Assembly: GCF_014842915.1 (NCBI RefSeq) | Contig: NZ_JACYXI010000005.1 | Coordinates: 62,001 to 126,000, forward strand | From: Roseibium litorale | GTDB lineage: Bacteria > Pseudomonadota > Alphaproteobacteria > Rhizobiales > Stappiaceae | Length of the DNA: 64,000 nt | Reading direction: 5' to 3' | Part shown: piece by piece, positions 52,447 through 61,354 of the stretch | How positions within the stretch are numbered: the stretch's first letter is position 1 | Layout: each line of letters begins with the position of its first letter | The notes under the pieces: model-generated | Told to the model about the DNA's origin: nothing | Database searches by the model: none | The model's input: only the letters and a program-made list of their open reading frames with translations | Position numbers and translations under genes: made by a program

Positions 52447-52472
52447 CGTTATCTGCATTCGTTCCGAAAAAA

Positions 52473-53255
52473 TCAGACGCGGCGTTCGACCATCATCTTC
52501 TTGATCTCGGCAATGGCCTTGGCCGGGTTCAGGCCCTTCGGGCAAGCCTGAGAGCAGTTCATGATGGTGTGGCAGCGGTAGAGGCGGAACGGATCTTCCA
52601 GATTGTCCAGGCGCTCGCCGGTTGCCTCATCGCGGCTGTCGATCAGCCAGCGGTAGGCCTGCAGCAGGATGGCCGGGCCGAGGTAGCGGTCGCCGTTCCA
52701 CCAGTAGCTCGGGCAGGAGGTGGAGCAGCAGGCGCACAGGATACACTCGTAAAGGCCGTCCAGCTTGGCACGGTCTTCATGAGACTGGCGCCATTCCTTT
52801 TCCGGAGCTGGGGAAACGGTCTTCAGCCACGGCTCGATCGAGCGGTGCTGCGCATAGAAGCGGGTGAGATCCGGCACCAGATCCTTGACCACCGGCATAT
52901 GCGGCAGCGGGTAGATCTTGACCACGTCGCCAGCAACCTCTTCCGCGCCCTTGGTGCAGGCGAGGGTGTTGGTGCCGTCGATGTTCATTGCGCAGGACCC
53001 GCAGATGCCTTCACGGCAGGACCGGCGGAAGGTCAGCGTCGGGTCGATCTTGTTCTTGATATAGATGAGCCCGTCGAGAACCATCGGCCCGCAATCGTCC
53101 ATGTCGACGAAATAGGTATCAACCCGCGGGTTGCGGCCATCATCCGGGTTCCAGCGGTAGATCCGGTATTCCCTGAGGTTGGTCGCGCCGGCAGGCTTTT
53201 CCCAAACCTTGCCTTCCGTCACCTGGGAGTTCCGGGGAAGCGTCAGCTGAACCAT
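52473..53255 (-). CDS. sdhB: Succinate dehydrogenase iron-sulfur subunit
   Basis: A 260-residue subunit with the [2Fe-2S] motif [21 protein letters not shown] and two further clusters, [12 protein letters not shown] and [17 protein letters not shown], for the [4Fe-4S] and [3Fe-4S] centres. It passes electrons from SdhA flavin to quinone. It is the last gene of sdhC-sdhD-sdhA-fkbM-sdhB, separated from sdhA by an unrelated methyltransferase gene. Confidence 0.97.
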   Translation of the reverse strand: MVQLTLPRNSQVTEGKVWEKPAGATNLREYRIYRWNPDDGRNPRVDTYFVDMDDCGPMVLDGLIYIKNKIDPTLTFRRSCREGICGSCAMNIDGTNTLACTKGAEEVAGDVVKIYPLPHMPVVKDLVPDLTRFYAQHRSIEPWLKTVSPAPEKEWRQSHEDRAKLDGLYECILCACCSTSCPSYWWNGDRYLGPAILLQAYRWLIDSRDEATGERLDNLEDPFRLYRCHTIMNCSQACPKGLNPAKAIAEIKKMMVERRV

Positions 53256-53312
53256 GTTTCTCGCTCCGCGTTGGGGCCCTTGTTTCGCGTCCGGGCCACA
53301 TTCTTCCAGTGT

Positions 53313-54161
53313 TCAGGCAGCCAGCTCGAACACGGTGTTGTCTTCTGTTCCGCCGGCGGCGCGGTAACCGAGGTCTTCAAGCACCTTGGTGCAGTCCTCG
53401 GCCCAATGAGGCCGGCAATTTGTTTCAAGCATTACGACCCGGGGCCACATGTGCCTTTCCGCTGTGCGCAGAAACGGCAGAACCACGCGGTCCTCAAAGC
53501 CTTCAACGTCGACCTTCAGCACATCCACCCGGCTGAGGCCTGCCTCGCGCACCAGATCGGCGAGCGGACGGACAGGCACGTCCCTCGGGCTCCAGTTTCC
53601 GGCCCATTCTCCCGTGGTCAGTTCCGGCACCAGGGTGGCAAAGCCACAGTTGGATGGCTCGGACCAGAGTTGCAGCGAGCCTTCGGCATCTCCTACGGCC
53701 ACCTCTGCCACCTGGATCTCGCTCTCCAGGCCATTGGCCCGAAGGTTGAACCCCAGCTTGGCTGCCGTGTCCGGATTGGCCTCGACAGCCAGAACGCACG
53801 CACCGCGGGAAGCAGCAAACAGGCTATAGCTGCCGATATTCGCGCCCACATCCAGAAAGACCGATCCGGCCTTCAGATAGGGGTGCAGCAGCTTGTGCTC
53901 GGCCCGTTCAGGCAGGCGGCCCTTGGCCAGGATCTTGCGGTCATCATAGTTCTGACCGGGATAGATCCGGAACTTCAGGCCGTCCGCTTCCGTGTCGTAG
54001 GGGCCGGAAAACGCCCAGGCGGCCAGAGACCTTATGCGCTTTCGCAGGGAGGCGGACAGATCGTGACGATCCGCCAGCTTCCACGCAGCGCGGACCAGTC
54101 CTTCGGCCTTGTAGGTACCGAAGGGACTGACCGTATCCGTCAGGGCCGCATGTGCGCTCAC
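53313..54161 (-). CDS. FkbM family methyltransferase inside the sdh operon
   Basis: A 282-residue SAM-dependent methyltransferase: SAM motif VFLDVGANIGSYSLFA near residue 100, acidic motif LAVEANPDTA, and LKVDVEGFEDRVVLPFL, all typical of FkbM proteins that O-methylate sugars or other small hydroxyls. GTG start at 54161; its AAGGAG lies directly at the sdhA stop codon, so translation is probably coupled. Its product has no evident part in succinate oxidation. Confidence 0.88.
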   Translation of the reverse strand: MSAHAALTDTVSPFGTYKAEGLVRAAWKLADRHDLSASLRKRIRSLAAWAFSGPYDTEADGLKFRIYPGQNYDDRKILAKGRLPERAEHKLLHPYLKAGSVFLDVGANIGSYSLFAASRGACVLAVEANPDTAAKLGFNLRANGLESEIQVAEVAVGDAEGSLQLWSEPSNCGFATLVPELTTGEWAGNWSPRDVPVRPLADLVREAGLSRVDVLKVDVEGFEDRVVLPFLRTAERHMWPRVVMLETNCRPHWAEDCTKVLEDLGYRAAGGTEDNTVFELAA

Positions 54162-54175
54162 CAGCCTGCCGCTCC

Positions 54176-56002
54176 TTAGTAGACGCGCGCTTTCGGCGCG
54201 ATCTTCTTCGGGTCGATGCCGCCGTCTTCGTGCTTGGTCAGCGGGTCAAGCACCACTGGACGGTAATCCAGCTTCACTTCGCCGCTTTCGCTCACCCAGG
54301 ACAGGGTGTGCTTGCGCCATTCGTCGTCGTTACGGCCACCGAGCGGACCATCCTTGTAGTCCTCGCGGGCATGGGCGCCACGGCTTTCCTTGCGGGCTTC
54401 CGCGCCATAGACCGTGGTGATGGCGTTAGCCATCAGGTTTTCCAGCTCCAGCGTTTCCACCAGGTCGGAGTTCCAGATCATCGACCGGTCAGAGACCTTG
54501 AGATCCTTCAGCTCGCCCCAGATGGCGCTCATGCGCTTGCAGCCCTGCTCCAGGCTTTCCTGGGTGCGGAACACGGCAGCGTCTTCCTGCATGGTGCGCT
54601 GCATCTTGTCGCGCAGATCCGCGGTCGCGATCGAGCCGTTTGCATGACGCAGACGGTCGAAGCGGTCCATGATCTTTTCGCAGGAGGCTTCGTTCGGAGC
54701 CGGGACCGGCGTCTTGGGATCGACGACTTCCGCAGCGCGGATGGCAGCTGCGCGGCCGAAGACCACAAGGTCGATGAGCGAGTTGGAGCCAAGACGGTTT
54801 GCACCGTGAACGGACGCGCAGCCTGCCTCACCAACAGCCATGAGGCCCGGCTGGATGCGGTTCGGGTTTGCCCCGTCCGCGTTCAGCACTTCGCCCCAAT
54901 AGTTGGTCGGAATGCCGCCCATGTTGTAATGCACGGTCGGAAGAACCGGGATCGGCTCCTTGGTCACGTCCACGCCCGCGAAGATCTTCGCGGATTCGGA
55001 AATGCCCGGGAGACGCTCTGCCAGCATGGCCGGATCCAGGTGATCCAGATGCAGGAAGATGTGGTCCTTGTTCTTGCCAACGCCGCGGCCTTCGCGGATT
55101 TCCATGGTCATGCAGCGGGACACGACGTCACGCGATGCCAGGTCCTTGGCGGAAGGCGCATAGCGCTCCATGAAGCGCTCGCCTTCGGAGTTGACGAGAT
55201 AGCCGCCTTCCCCGCGTGCGCCTTCGGTGATCAGGCAGCCCGAGCCGTAGATGCCGGTCGGGTGGAACTGAACGAATTCCATGTCCTGCAGCGGCAGGCC
55301 CGCACGGGCCACCATGCCGCCGCCATCACCGGTACAGGTGTGGGCGGAGGTTGCCGAGAAATAGGCGCGGCCGTAACCGCCGGTGGCCAGAACGACCATC
55401 TTGGCGGTGAAACGGTGAATAGTGCCGTCGTCCAGGTTCCACGCGATCACGCCCTGGCAGACACCGTCTTCGGACATGATCAGGTCGAGCGCAAAGTACT
55501 CGATGTAAAACTCGGCGTTGTTGCGCAGGGACTGGCCATAAAGCGTGTGCAGGATGGCGTGGCCGGTGCGGTCAGCCGCGGCGCAGGTGCGCTGTACGGG
55601 GGGGCCATCACCGTAGTTCTGCATGTGGCCGCCGAACGGGCGCTGATAGATGCGGCCGTCTTCGGTCCGCGAGAACGGCACACCATAGTGTTCCAGCTCA
55701 TACACGGCCTTCGGCGCTTCGCGGGCCAGATACTCCATGGCGTCGGTGTCGCCAAGCCAGTCGGAGCCCTTCACCGTGTCGTACATGTGCCATTCCCAGC
55801 AGTCCGGCGTCATGTTTTTCAGGGAGGCGGCAATACCGCCCTGAGCGGCCACCGTGTGCGAGCGGGTCGGGAAAACCTTGGTGATACAGGCCGTGCGCAG
55901 GCCCTGCTCGGCCATGCCGAGCGTGGCGCGCAAGCCGGCACCGCCAGCGCCGACCACCACCACATCATGGGTGTGTTCGACGAATTCATAGGTCTTGGCC
56001 AT
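54176..56002 (-). CDS. sdhA: Succinate dehydrogenase flavoprotein subunit
   Basis: A 608-residue FAD subunit. Dinucleotide motif [18 protein letters not shown] (15-32), covalent-FAD histidine in [11 protein letters not shown], substrate region [21 protein letters not shown] and the catalytic arginine area. It oxidises succinate to fumarate. It follows sdhD by five bases. Confidence 0.98.
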   Translation of the reverse strand: MAKTYEFVEHTHDVVVVGAGGAGLRATLGMAEQGLRTACITKVFPTRSHTVAAQGGIAASLKNMTPDCWEWHMYDTVKGSDWLGDTDAMEYLAREAPKAVYELEHYGVPFSRTEDGRIYQRPFGGHMQNYGDGPPVQRTCAAADRTGHAILHTLYGQSLRNNAEFYIEYFALDLIMSEDGVCQGVIAWNLDDGTIHRFTAKMVVLATGGYGRAYFSATSAHTCTGDGGGMVARAGLPLQDMEFVQFHPTGIYGSGCLITEGARGEGGYLVNSEGERFMERYAPSAKDLASRDVVSRCMTMEIREGRGVGKNKDHIFLHLDHLDPAMLAERLPGISESAKIFAGVDVTKEPIPVLPTVHYNMGGIPTNYWGEVLNADGANPNRIQPGLMAVGEAGCASVHGANRLGSNSLIDLVVFGRAAAIRAAEVVDPKTPVPAPNEASCEKIMDRFDRLRHANGSIATADLRDKMQRTMQEDAAVFRTQESLEQGCKRMSAIWGELKDLKVSDRSMIWNSDLVETLELENLMANAITTVYGAEARKESRGAHAREDYKDGPLGGRNDDEWRKHTLSWVSESGEVKLDYRPVVLDPLTKHEDGGIDPKKIAPKARVY

Positions 56003-56007
56003 TTAAA

Positions 56008-56391
56008 TCAGCCTCCAAAGCCGAGCTTGAGCACGGCGAAGGCCGAGCCGAAGCCCATCAGGGCACAGAAGAAGGTGTTGGCCATCAGGGCCAGAACCTT
56101 GGTGCCTTCGGAATGAACGTAATCCTCGATGATCACCTGCATGCCGAGCTTCATGTGATAGATGCCGGAGACGATCATCAGGAGCATCAAGGTCGCGATC
56201 AGCGGATTGCCAAGACAGGCCCGGACCTCTTCATAGGTCGAGCCCTGCAGCGAGATCACGAGAATGACGAAGAAGGAAATCAGGAACACGTTGGCGAAAG
56301 CGGTCACACGCTGGCGCCAGAAGTGATCTGTCCCTTCCTTGGCAGAGCCAAGGCCACGGACCTTGTTCAGAGGGGTGCGCATATCAGTCAT
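56008..56391 (-). CDS. sdhD: Succinate dehydrogenase membrane anchor subunit
   Basis: A 127-residue protein with three hydrophobic helices and the haem/quinone-type histidine in [21 protein letters not shown] 56391 ([20 protein letters not shown]) has GGGAGAC just upstream; the longer frame lies in sdhC and is rejected. It anchors SdhAB with SdhC. Confidence 0.93.
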   Translation of the reverse strand: MTDMRTPLNKVRGLGSAKEGTDHFWRQRVTAFANVFLISFFVILVISLQGSTYEEVRACLGNPLIATLMLLMIVSGIYHMKLGMQVIIEDYVHSEGTKVLALMANTFFCALMGFGSAFAVLKLGFGG

Positions 56392-56402
56392 GTCAGTCTC
56401 CC

Positions 56403-56801
56403 TCAGCGGACCGCGTAGCCGATGATCCAGAGGATCAGGGTCAGGCTGACGGAACCGATAATGGTCGCACGGGCCAGCCACTCACGGGCTTCGCGTCCAA
56501 AGCCGGCGCCCATGTCCCAGATGAAGTGGCGCAGACCGCCAATCATGTGGTGAACCAGCGCCCAAGTGTATCCGAACAGAACGAGACGGCCGATGATGGA
56601 GCCAAAAATCCCGTTCACGAAGTCGAAGTAGGACGGGCCAGCAGCCGCTGCGATAAGCCACCAGGCCAGCAGCACCGTCCCGAAATACAGTGCGCCGCCG
56701 GTGATACGGTGCACGATCGACATGACCATCGTCAGGATCGGCTTGTAGATCTGAAGATGGGGCGACAGCGGGCGGTTACCCCGCAGGTCGGCATTCGACA
56801 T
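56403..56801 (-). CDS. sdhC: Succinate dehydrogenase cytochrome b556 subunit
   Basis: A 132-residue three-helix membrane subunit. [12 protein letters not shown] (about 10-21), [14 protein letters not shown] (about 29-42) and the haem histidine region [14 protein letters not shown] are the family signatures. First gene of the sdh operon; a strong palindrome lies 26 bp upstream of its ATG. Confidence 0.95.
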   Translation of the reverse strand: MSNADLRGNRPLSPHLQIYKPILTMVMSIVHRITGGALYFGTVLLAWWLIAAAAGPSYFDFVNGIFGSIIGRLVLFGYTWALVHHMIGGLRHFIWDMGAGFGREAREWLARATIIGSVSLTLILWIIGYAVR

Positions 56802-56826
56802 GGAATATCTCTCCCTACGACGCCAA

Positions 56827-56850
56827 GCTTACGTTTACGTAAGCGTAAGC
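56827..56850. promoter_or_regulatory. 24-bp near-perfect palindrome upstream of sdhC
   Basis: The left half is GCTTACGTTTAC and the right half is its reverse complement with one mismatched pair (22 of 24 positions symmetric). It also contains repeated TTACG/CGTAA steps. It sits 26-49 bp upstream of the sdhC start on the minus strand, where an operator overlapping the promoter would be. The TTACG pattern recalls sites of MerR-type regulators such as LiuR, but I cannot confirm the binder. Confidence 0.55.
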
Positions 56851-57077
56851 AATTTCAAGGCGTTGTCTAGAAGCGTTCTAGCGCCAACGTCCACGTTCGT
56901 CAAAGCATCCTATGGAAGAATGTTAAATGACTTTCCCGGCAAATAGGCGAAAAAGTTCTCAACCAGCGCTTAATGACCTCTCATCCGCCTGCCATTTTGC
57001 TGATTTGCCAGCAAAAATAGGAATAAAAACGAGAACCTTCCGTATACGTCAAGGGTACAATCAAGCGCGTGCTAAAT

Positions 57078-57983
57078 TCAGCCGAAGATCGACCATCCGG
57101 TTTCCCTGGCGAAGATCTCCATGGCTTCGGTTCCGAGTTTTGAGTTGCCATAGCTGTTGAGGCCCGGAGACCAAACGGCGACGGAGCCCCTTCCCGGCGC
57201 AATCACCAGAATGCCGCCGCCAACACCGCTCTTGCCCGGAAGGCCGACCCGGAAGGCAAAATCTCCGGATCCGTCGTAGTGGCCGCAGGTCATCATCAAG
57301 GCGTTGATGCGCCGCTTCCTCTCCCGCGATACCAGCGAGGGCGCGCCTGCCGTGTCCAGAAGAAACCTGCCCGCCAGCGCCAGCTGCTCGCAGGTCATCT
57401 CAATGGCGCATTGATGACAGTAAGTGCCAAGCACCAGATCAGGATTGTTCAGCAGATTGCCATGGGACCGCATGTAATGCGCAAGCGCGAAGTTCCTGTG
57501 CGCTGTCTCCAGTTCGGACTTCGCCACAGCTTCATTGATGTGGATGTCGTCCTGATCCGATGCCGCCCGCACAAATCGAATCAGCGCGCCCAGCGCCTCC
57601 CGGGGGCTGGCGGATCCCAGGAACGTGTCCGTGGTGACAAGAGCTCCCGCGTTGATGAAGGGATTGCGCGGAATGCCCTTCTCCCGCTCCAGGAGCAGGA
57701 TGGAATCAAACGATTGCCCGGATGGCTCCCGGCCGACCCGGCGCCAAAGCGCTTCCCCAACCTGACCAAGCGCCAGAGCGAGAACGAAGACCTTGGAAAT
57801 GGACTGAATGGAAAAGGGCGTCCGTGCATCACCCGCCGAAAAGAGCTGCCCGTCCGCCGTGGACACGCTGATGGCAAACTGATCCGGGTCGACCTTCGCC
57901 AGCTCAGGAATGTAGTCTGCCACCTTGCCTCGGTCTTCCGCGCCGAGAGCCCTTGCGGCAATGTCTTCCAGAAGGTCCTGCAT
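57078..57983 (-). CDS. glsA: Glutaminase A
   Basis: A 301-residue serine-dependent glutaminase of the beta-lactamase fold that releases ammonia from glutamine. Nucleophile motif SIQSISKVF (S-x-x-K), then [10 protein letters not shown], and C-terminal [17 protein letters not shown] 57983 is favoured over the TTG nine codons upstream because GGAGAAG sits before it. The 276 bp between it and sdhC hold no gene. Confidence 0.94.
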   Translation of the reverse strand: MQDLLEDIAARALGAEDRGKVADYIPELAKVDPDQFAISVSTADGQLFSAGDARTPFSIQSISKVFVLALALGQVGEALWRRVGREPSGQSFDSILLLEREKGIPRNPFINAGALVTTDTFLGSASPREALGALIRFVRAASDQDDIHINEAVAKSELETAHRNFALAHYMRSHGNLLNNPDLVLGTYCHQCAIEMTCEQLALAGRFLLDTAGAPSLVSRERKRRINALMMTCGHYDGSGDFAFRVGLPGKSGVGGGILVIAPGRGSVAVWSPGLNSYGNSKLGTEAMEIFARETGWSIFG

Positions 57984-58063
57984 AACCCCGTCTTCTCCAT
58001 GTTCACGCAAGGTGAGCAGGCTCTATCAAGCCAGCGGGGACAGTGTCACGCCTTTTCCCGCAT

Positions 58064-58732
58064 TCAGCTCAGACGTCGCGCCTGAATCCGCTTGAAGAGA
58101 TGCATCATGAAGATGGTGGCGAAGATCGGCGTGATCAGATTGAGGATTGGCACAGCCAGCAGGGCAGCAATCACAAGACCACCCATGAACACGGTGGAGC
58201 CATGCGCCTTGCGCAGGCGCCGCGCCTCTTGCGGCGGCATGAAGCGGTTGGCCGCGAACTCGAAGAACTCCCGGCCAAGCAGATAGCCGTTCACCAGGAA
58301 AAACGCGACCAGGTTGATCCCCGGGATCAGCAGCAACAAGAGGGCGAAAAGGTTGCCGAGAATAACCACGCCCGTGAATTTCAGCGCCAGTATGATGGAG
58401 GGCAGAACAGGCATGGCCTTGCCCGGAAGATCCATCGGATAGTCGGTCCGCTCCACGATGTCGGCGATGTCGTCCTGAAACAGGCCCGCAAACAAAGCGG
58501 AAACCGGCGCGATGAGAAACCCGAGGCCAATAAAGGCCCCTATGCCGGTGAGGATGGACAGAACCGTGTTGAGCCAGGGGTAAGGCAGGTCCACGAATCC
58601 CGCCACCAATCCCTCAAGCAGGATCCAGATGACAAGCAGAACGGCCAGCGTGAATCCAAGCAGCTTCCAGAAAATAGCCCGGAATTGCGGTTCGAACACC
58701 TGGGACATGGCGCGGGAGGCGGCTTGGAACAT
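58064..58732 (-). CDS. EI24/CysZ-like integral membrane protein
   Basis: A 222-residue membrane protein with about four long hydrophobic segments. It begins MFQAASRAMSQVFEPQFRAIFWKLLGFTL, the pattern typical of EI24-domain proteins, and contains NGYLLGREFFEFAANRFMP near residue 150 and a C-terminal basic end. CysZ of this superfamily carries sulfate; the substrate here is unproven. The frame opens at a TTG 20 codons upstream, which I reject. Confidence 0.82.
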   Translation of the reverse strand: MFQAASRAMSQVFEPQFRAIFWKLLGFTLAVLLVIWILLEGLVAGFVDLPYPWLNTVLSILTGIGAFIGLGFLIAPVSALFAGLFQDDIADIVERTDYPMDLPGKAMPVLPSIILALKFTGVVILGNLFALLLLLIPGINLVAFFLVNGYLLGREFFEFAANRFMPPQEARRLRKAHGSTVFMGGLVIAALLAVPILNLITPIFATIFMMHLFKRIQARRLS

Positions 58733-58896
58733 CTGCAAAATCCGGAACAGTACAAAGGCTTGTGAGAGATAGGACCCAGGGGTGGGCTGCACAAGGGTTA
58801 CCAGTCAACCAGGGTGGGAGCAGACCTCTTTCATCTTCTATTGGTTGCAGTTCCATCAAATGCTACTCTTGAGCAAAGCTCTGGGAGGAGACCGAC

Positions 58897-59616
58897 ATGG
58901 CGCAAGACAGCAATGCCGCGGATATTTTCCGCTTTGAATGGGGCATCTACCGCAAGATCACTGCCGCAGATCTGTTCCGTCACTCGGAGGTTTCCCGTTT
59001 GCTGGAGCGCGAGCTGACAAGGCGTTTTCCGCAGCCCATCCGGTTTTTGGAGCTCGCCTGCGGAGACGCGAGCCTTGCAAGCACCCTGCTCCGCCGGCGG
59101 CCGACCGAGTCCTATCGCGGCATCGACCTTTCCTCCCTGGCGCTGGATCTGGCGCGGGCCAACATGGCCAATACCGGGTTTGACGTATGCTTTGAGGAAA
59201 CGGACATGCTGTCTGCCCTTGAAGGGCTGCGTGAGCCGGCCGATGTGATCTGGTGTGGTCTGTCGCTTCATCACCTGACGCTGGCCGGCAAACAAAGTCT
59301 GTTTTCCGCCGCGCGCAATGCTCTCAAGCCTGGCGGGATAATGGGGCTTTATGAACCCATTCTGCCCGACCAATCGGAACGCCTGAGCTTCATGGACAAG
59401 ATTGCGGAGGATCTGCGCTCTGCCTGGGGCGTGCTGGCCCCAAGTGAGTTCGACCATATGTGGCGTCACATCCGCCAGTTCGACTTCCCGGAAACCCTGA
59501 CCGGCTGGAAGAGCCTGGGTCTATCCGCCGGTTTTACGGATGTTCTAGATCTTTATCATCTGGCCAGTCCCATGCCCTGCGCCCTGCTGATCTATGAGAC
59601 CCCTCAGCCAAGCTAA
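58897..59616 (+). CDS. Class I SAM-dependent methyltransferase
   Basis: A 239-residue methyltransferase: motif I FLELACGDASLASTLL (about 49-64), then YRGIDLSSLALDLAR and the motif IV-like DVIWCGLSLHHL. Substrate unknown; the pattern fits small-molecule methyltransferases. GGGAGGAG precedes the ATG by about six bases. It is on the plus strand next to a rhodanese gene. Confidence 0.88.
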   Translation: MAQDSNAADIFRFEWGIYRKITAADLFRHSEVSRLLERELTRRFPQPIRFLELACGDASLASTLLRRRPTESYRGIDLSSLALDLARANMANTGFDVCFEETDMLSALEGLREPADVIWCGLSLHHLTLAGKQSLFSAARNALKPGGIMGLYEPILPDQSERLSFMDKIAEDLRSAWGVLAPSEFDHMWRHIRQFDFPETLTGWKSLGLSAGFTDVLDLYHLASPMPCALLIYETPQPS

Positions 59617-59739
59617 GCCGGAAGTTCTCCGCTGTTCAGTTTGGCAAGATTTTTACCCATCTTGGCAATCACGCCAATCACGCAACAGGCGGGCGGGCGG
59701 CTACATCTTCCGGGCAGGATCAAACAGGAGCCCGGAAAA

Positions 59740-60135
59740 ATGTCTGCCGTCACCGAAATACCCGCAGCCCCCAGTGATATTGCCCGGGAGCATTTCTCAG
59801 CCGAATTCACCTTTGAAACCGATTGCTGGGATGTTCATGATGCGCTTGAGAAGGGCGCCGACTTCGTGCTGCTGGACGTGCGCAGCCCGGCCCTGTTCGC
59901 TAAGGGGCATGTGCCCGGCGCCATCAACCTGCCCCATGGCAAGCTCATCCGCTCCAAGCTGGCCGCATGGCCAGAAGATACTCTATTCGTGACCTATTGC
60001 GCCGGTTCCCATTGCAACGGCGCAGCCAGAGGCGCGCTGCGGCTGGCCGGACTGGGCCGCCCGGTCAAGATCATGGCAGGCGGCATCACCGGCTGGCTGG
60101 ACGAAGGTTTCGAACTGGCAATCATCGAAGTATGA
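59740..60135 (+). CDS. Rhodanese-like sulfurtransferase
   Basis: A 131-residue single rhodanese domain: VLLDVRSPALFAKGHVPGAINLPHG and the active-site loop around the cysteine in FVTYCAGSHCNGAARGAL, ending with GGITGWLDEGF. It probably moves sulfane sulfur. ATG 59740 has AGGAG nine bases upstream; the frame extends 33 codons upstream without support. Confidence 0.9.
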   Translation: MSAVTEIPAAPSDIAREHFSAEFTFETDCWDVHDALEKGADFVLLDVRSPALFAKGHVPGAINLPHGKLIRSKLAAWPEDTLFVTYCAGSHCNGAARGALRLAGLGRPVKIMAGGITGWLDEGFELAIIEV

Positions 60136-60169
60136 AAGGGGGGGCGTTTTCGTCCGTCTGCCAAAGGGA

Positions 60170-60778
60170 TCAGAACCTAGTCCGGGCCCTCAGCGCCTGG
60201 GTCAGGGTGCCCTCATCGAGGTAATCGAGCTCGCCGCCGACCGGCACGCCATGAGCAAGGCGTGTGACGCTTACGTTCAGGCCCGCCAGCTGGTCCGTGA
60301 TGTAATGGGCCGTGGTCTGGCCCTCGACCGTGGCATTGATCGCCAGGATCACTTCACTGATATCACCGCTCTGACAGCGCTCGATCAGGGAAGCAATGTT
60401 GAGATCTTCCGGCCCGACCCCATCCAGCGGCGACAGGTTGCCGCCGAGGACATGATATCGGGCGTTGATGGCGGCAGCCCGCTCCAGCGCCCAAAGGTCA
60501 GCGACATCTTCCACGACGACCAGAACGGTCTGATCCCGTTTCGGGTCCGAGCAGATCGCGCAAGGGTCGGAGGTGTCGACCGTGCCGCAGGTGGAGCAGA
60601 CGCCGATCTTTTCGACAGCAACACCCATGGCCTCGGCCAGAGGAACCAGCAGCTGGTCTTTCTTCTTGATCAGATGCAGCGCGGCACGGCGCGCCGACCG
60701 GGGTCCGAGGCCCGGCAGCTTGCTCAGGAGCTGGATCAACCGCTCGATTTCAGGACCGGCAACCTTGTTCTGCGCCAT
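60170..60778 (-). CDS. recR: Recombination protein RecR
   Basis: A 202-residue RecR: helix-hairpin-helix [16 protein letters not shown] (21-36), zinc finger Cys61/Cys64/Cys73/Cys76, and a Toprim domain ([14 protein letters not shown]). It loads RecA at gaps with RecF/RecO. It lies third in dnaX-ybaB-recR, the classic order. Confidence 0.97.
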   Translation of the reverse strand: MAQNKVAGPEIERLIQLLSKLPGLGPRSARRAALHLIKKKDQLLVPLAEAMGVAVEKIGVCSTCGTVDTSDPCAICSDPKRDQTVLVVVEDVADLWALERAAAINARYHVLGGNLSPLDGVGPEDLNIASLIERCQSGDISEVILAINATVEGQTTAHYITDQLAGLNVSVTRLAHGVPVGGELDYLDEGTLTQALRARTRF

Positions 60779-60799
60779 CGGCTTACATCTTCACATTCG

Positions 60800-60940
60800 G
60801 GAACCCGCCCTCACCCGGGCCTGTTGGCCCGACCTCTCCCCCGCCGGGGAGAGGTTGATTGGCGCAAGCCTCGCGGCCTGTTTCTCTTCGCCCCTTCAAG
60901 GGGAGAAGGTGCCCCGGAGGGGCGGATGAGGGGTGTTGTT
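60800..60940. repeat. Palindrome-rich intergenic repeat between ybaB and recR
   Basis: Closely spaced hairpins in the ybaB-recR gap: GGGCC-TGTT-GGCCC (60817-60830), CCTCTCCCC / GGGGAGAGG around 60833-60854, CCCCTT-AAGGGG within 60891-60904 and GCCCC / GGGGC at 60911-60923. This mosaic is typical of dispersed intergenic elements of alphaproteobacteria. It is probably transcribed within the dnaX-recR mRNA. Confidence 0.6.
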
Positions 60941-60947
60941 TAAAGGA

Positions 60948-61268
60948 TCAGAACGGCAGCTTCATGCCCGAGGGCAGGCCCATGCCGCCCATGAGTTCCT
61001 GGGTTTTTTCCTGCATCAGGGTTTCGGCCTTGATCCGCGCTTCGTTGTGAGCTGCGATGATCAGGTCTTCCAGGATCTCCACGTCGTCTTCCTTGAACAG
61101 CGACGGGTCGATCTTCAGGCTGCGGATTTCGCCTTTGCCGGCAATGGTGATCTTGACCAGCCCGCCGCCAGACGTGCCTTCGGTCTCGATGTTGGCGAAA
61201 GCTTCCTGCAGGGAGCCCATCTTCTCCTGCATCTGCTTGGCCTGCTTCATCATCTTGAGGAAATCCAT
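60948..61268 (-). CDS. YbaB/EbfC family nucleoid-associated protein
   Basis: A 106-residue DNA-binding protein: MDFLKMMKQAKQMQEKMGSLQE at the start, VKITIAGKGEIRSLKIDPSLF in the core. It forms dimers and binds DNA broadly. It lies between dnaX and recR as in most bacteria. Confidence 0.95.
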   Translation of the reverse strand: MDFLKMMKQAKQMQEKMGSLQEAFANIETEGTSGGGLVKITIAGKGEIRSLKIDPSLFKEDDVEILEDLIIAAHNEARIKAETLMQEKTQELMGGMGLPSGMKLPF

Positions 61269-61354
61269 GATCTCCGCTCCTGTCAGTTCATGTGTTGAAG
61301 GATCCGCCCCGGGCTCCGCCTGCCTGATATAGGCGGCGGGTTGCCGTTTGCGAA

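Larger units (their letters stand above)
52122..52472. other. Intergenic region with palindromic repeats between the AKR gene and sdhB
   Basis: No gene is seen in 351 bp between two convergent genes. It contains three palindromes of GC-rich sequence (listed separately) and the sdhB terminator at its right end. Confidence 0.7.
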
